Shown here: piece after piece, positions 61,101 through 64,000 of the stretch
Layout: the number at the start of each line of letters is the position of its first letter
How positions within the stretch are numbered: position 1 is the stretch's first letter
Origin: Eopsaltria australis
Taxonomy: Eukaryota > Chordata > Aves > Passeriformes > Petroicidae
Length of the DNA: 64,000 nucleotides
Direction of reading: 5' to 3'
NCBI GenBank assembly: GCA_034509425.1
Contig: JAVTVJ010000076.1
Coordinates: 2,418,001-2,482,000, forward strand
Made by a program: the position numbers and the translations under genes
Notes under the pieces: generated by a model
The model's input: only the letters and a program-made list of their open reading frames with translations
The model's database searches: none
What the model was told of the DNA's origin: nothing

Positions 61101-63483
61101 CTGTTTGCTAGAAATATTAGAATAAACTGGTTATTTTTCAAAGATATTCTATGTCTCATGGATTGCACTTAAGTGGCAGTAGACAAAGAACTGCATCTGT
61201 TTTGATGTATCTTCTGTCCTGTTAAAGTTTCTTCTTGAATGTTAGGGACCAGAGAACAGAATTTTTTTTTTTGGAGATGGTTTTACTCAAGTTTGTTGTA
61301 TCCTAAGAAAACTCAGGCAACAGTTTGAAAATTATTGTCCCGAGGAGTCTATTGTGTCAGACAAAGAAGGAACCATGTTCCAATGTTAATATTCCACTGT
61401 ATATAAAGGTCATCACAGCTTCACTAAAACTGAGGAAGCTGGGGAATGGCCTCTATATTATTCAGCAGTTATCCACTCCTTACAGAGGAATCAGCAGCTA
61501 TCTACCCCCTTTTATTAAATTAACTTCTGTTAAAATATGCTTTTAAATACACAAAAATTTTGTGGCATGAAGGGCAACACAACTCAGTAAGGAATTAGAT
61601 ATCTCAAGAGTCACACAAGTAAGACTGATGAAGTCATGTCAGCTGTCATTCTGCTGGATCCAATCATGGTTAACCCCCCTGCCTAATTTTAGGGGTATCT
61701 TGGATGTTCAGCAATAGCATATTGTGAATGCAGGATTCAGGCCAACACTGATGGCCTCTCTCTTTCCTTCTCAACCCCACCAGCTCCACATCTGACAAAA
61801 GCAGACTATTTACTATTTCCACATACTGGATTCACTATTTCTATATTTAATTTTTAAAAATTCTTGGTTTTATTTAAGTGAAAACAAATTTTGTCAACAT
61901 GGAGTCGAGACAAGGTTACTATTATTTGAGGGAACATTTTTATCTGCCCAATGTGATTCAAGGCAAAACTGCATTGAAAAAATAAATTGTGTGCAGATAT
62001 GTCTGAAGCAGTCCTGAGGTTGCACACTCTAATGTGAGGGTCTCATGAAATGTATGAGAGGTCAGTTTTATCAGAGGCCCTGAGGGTATAATTGGAGTTC
62101 CTCCTCTGGTACCTCAGGCCATCTGCTATGGCATCTAATAACCTCGTGAGAGCAATGAACAGCTCAGACTGTGATTTAGGGCTGTGGTCTGGCTGCCTAT
62201 TCTGGCTTCTATATGAAATGAAACTCCAATTACAGTGTCTAAATTCAGAAGAGAAATAAGCAATTCAAACCTCTGGCTATTAAGGACTGGCATCTCATAT
62301 TGCCTGTGGAGAAAGGTAGAAGCAATATTTAGACCACCAGCAAGAGCTGCATAAGTTAACCATTGTGACTGTTTCTTTCCTGTGATGCTGCAGGGAATTA
62401 GAGCACAGCAAAAAATCTGAATTGCTCATTTTAAACTTAGGTACTGTGACTGTCCTTAGTCCATCTTAAGTGTTGTAACATGCAGGCTGCATACAGCCCT
62501 CCTCCTACAACTCTGCTGGAATTGTGTGAGGAGGGAGGCAGGGAGTGAAAGGAAAAGCCATCTGTGCTTTGCATCAAGTGGTGAAACAGGGGAGAAAGAT
62601 CCTGCTGCTTTCAGCTCTGTTTCCATGAGTGCAGAAGTGCTGACAGGGGTAAGACTGAGAAAGAGTGATGGAGAGTGAAATTGGAAAGGAGAGAGTGAGA
62701 TCCACGGACATTTTGCCACCAGCCATAATGGGATTATGATTTAGGCCAGTCTGTGGAGATTTTAATGAGTCAAATGAAGACCACTAAATAGTTTAAGCGA
62801 GCTATGTGCAGACTCCTTTTTCAGTACCCAGCATGCTAAGTAAGCATACGAAATCACATCCAGTGTCCATTATCCAAATGATATCATTATCCCCCAAGGA
62901 GCACTTCTCTCCTGGCAGGGCTATGTGACAGGCTGATGCCCAAAGCACTCTGTAGCTCATGGCTGAGGGGAGATTGTCATTAGGCTGAAGTACAGAAACT
63001 CTTACAATTCACTTGAAAATTGGTATTAATACATATGCAGATGTATTTGAATGGTACAAAAATTAGACTGTACTTTTCCAGTTTTACCGCATGACCCTAG
63101 GGCTCCTTTTCCTTCCTCAGTGCCTTGGTATTTGAGAGTTTTGCAAGCTGGGAATTCAGGCTCTTCAGTTTATCATAGCACAGTCCTCACTGTGCTCGTT
63201 CTTGAACACAATTACAATTGGCATAAACCTGTCACCCAAACTGTTGAGTTTGTCCATGTGGGCCAATGCAGTTTGATGAAACACCAATCTGGGCCTTGAA
63301 GAAGTATAGTCAAGTGCTGTATCCCAGCACAGATCCTCTGAGGGGGACTGTGTACTGATCTCACCCCCTGTCACACTGATGGGTGGTATCACCTGTGTTA
63401 CATAGGTCAGACAGTGAGAAGAAACCTGTGTTCAGTGGCATGCATGAAATCCTCAGTCCTGGGTTTTAGAAATCTTCGGTCGT
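58159..63483. other. Unique DNA, no gene seen
   Basis: About 5.3 kb. Frames at 58264-58503 on both strands, 59143-59340, 60086-60349, 61325-61546 and 62456-62719 have no recognised family. The segment of about 62000-62400 is less AT-rich and contains an 11-bp inverted repeat (taattggagtt at 62089-62099, aactccaatta at 62222-62232). An 11-T run lies at 61262-61272. Confidence 0.55.
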
Positions 63484-63597
63484 CCTGACATGTTCCCAAG
63501 ATCCTGCTGCAGCAACCTCTCAGTTCTAGCCACAGGTATTCCTGACATGTTCCCAAGATCCTGCCGCAGCAACCTCTCAGTTCTAGCCGCAGGTATA
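63484..63597 (+). repeat. 57-bp tandem duplication, two copies
   Basis: The unit starting cctgacatgttcccaagatc at 63484 recurs at 63541 with a period of 57 bases and only three substitutions, two of which create or destroy CpGs. Because 57 is divisible by three, frames on both strands (63490-63711 plus, 63407-63607 minus) carry the repeat as a repeated peptide, but no protein family is recognised. It is a minisatellite-like duplication. Confidence 0.95.
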
Positions 63598-64000
63598 TGT
63601 ACCTCATTAATTTGGCTCAATTATTCTTGTCCCTTAATTATCTGTATTATATGGCATGCTCTCAAGTTCCCAGAAAATGCAGAAAGATCAAGGGAAAATA
63701 GGCATTTTTAAGGCAGTCTTATAAAGAGCACAAAGCACAGTAGTCTGAATAGGCATTACTGATCCCTAACATAGGGGACATTATGCAAACGTACTCAAGT
63801 AGTTTGACTTTCATTTTGGAGCCTATCCCTCCAGCTTTAAATTCAATGAACAGAAGTAGAAAATTTCAGAGTATGATTGTTTTCTTCCTAAAATAAGTTT
63901 CTTATATAATACAGATGAATTGTCCTCTGGAGCTGCCTATTTCTCTGCCTTTTCTATAAAGAGAACCCAGGATACTGATCTTATCAGCAAACATCTGACT
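63598..64000. other. Unique DNA to window end
   Basis: About 400 bases of AT-rich sequence with no repeat or gene seen. Confidence 0.6.

Overview
The window looks like a piece of bird nuclear genome, most likely from a songbird. It is AT-rich and poor in CpG, has no long open reading frames, and is low in repeats: about 8-9% of the length is recognisable transposon sequence. The interspersed repeats are typically avian. There are eleven fragments of CR1 LINEs in both orientations, several ending in the diagnostic ATTCTATG-type octamer tail, and two solo long terminal repeats (LTRs) of endogenous retroviruses. The bird assignment rests on these families; the songbird assignment is inference from LTR and CR1 subfamily texture.

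No protein-coding exon, RNA gene, CRISPR array or prokaryotic-type operon could be supported. Every open frame is short (up to 175 codons). The frames are chance frames, frames inside CR1 or LTR sequence, low-complexity tracts, or antisense shadows. The window is best read as intergenic sequence (a gene desert) or the inside of a very long intron.

Layout. 1-228: 3' end of a plus-strand CR1. 229-13734: mostly unique, with homopolymers, a MIR-like SINE relic near 10.2-10.3 kb, an ATTAAT-rich stretch near 9.6-10.1 kb and a G-rich strand-biased stretch near 12.3-12.75 kb. 13735-14009: an internally deleted CR1. 15409-15618 and 16817-16856: CR1 tails. 19885-19960: an exact 38-bp tandem duplication. 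24938-25184: a 247-bp purine tract ending in (GAAA)18. 28252-28824: a CpG-rich, probably young ERVK-type solo LTR with a perfect 6-bp target duplication. 31727-32674 and 34481-35075: two related minus-strand CR1s carrying reverse-transcriptase remnants. 38876-39165 and 39704-39873: two CR1 pieces facing each other. 42084-42212: a possible decayed C2H2 zinc-finger relic. 43055-43086: a strong minus-strand G-quadruplex motif. 49391-50205: an old CR1 with a broken reverse-transcriptase box. 50546-51096: a minus-strand ERVL-type solo LTR. 57595-58158: two CR1 tails. 63484-63597: a 57-bp tandem duplication.

There is no gene system here whose parts work together. The most checkable signals are the young solo LTR, the internally deleted CR1, the two exact or near-exact tandem duplications, the purine tract, the G-quadruplex motif and the zinc-finger-like relic. 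None amounts to an undescribed biological system on present evidence.
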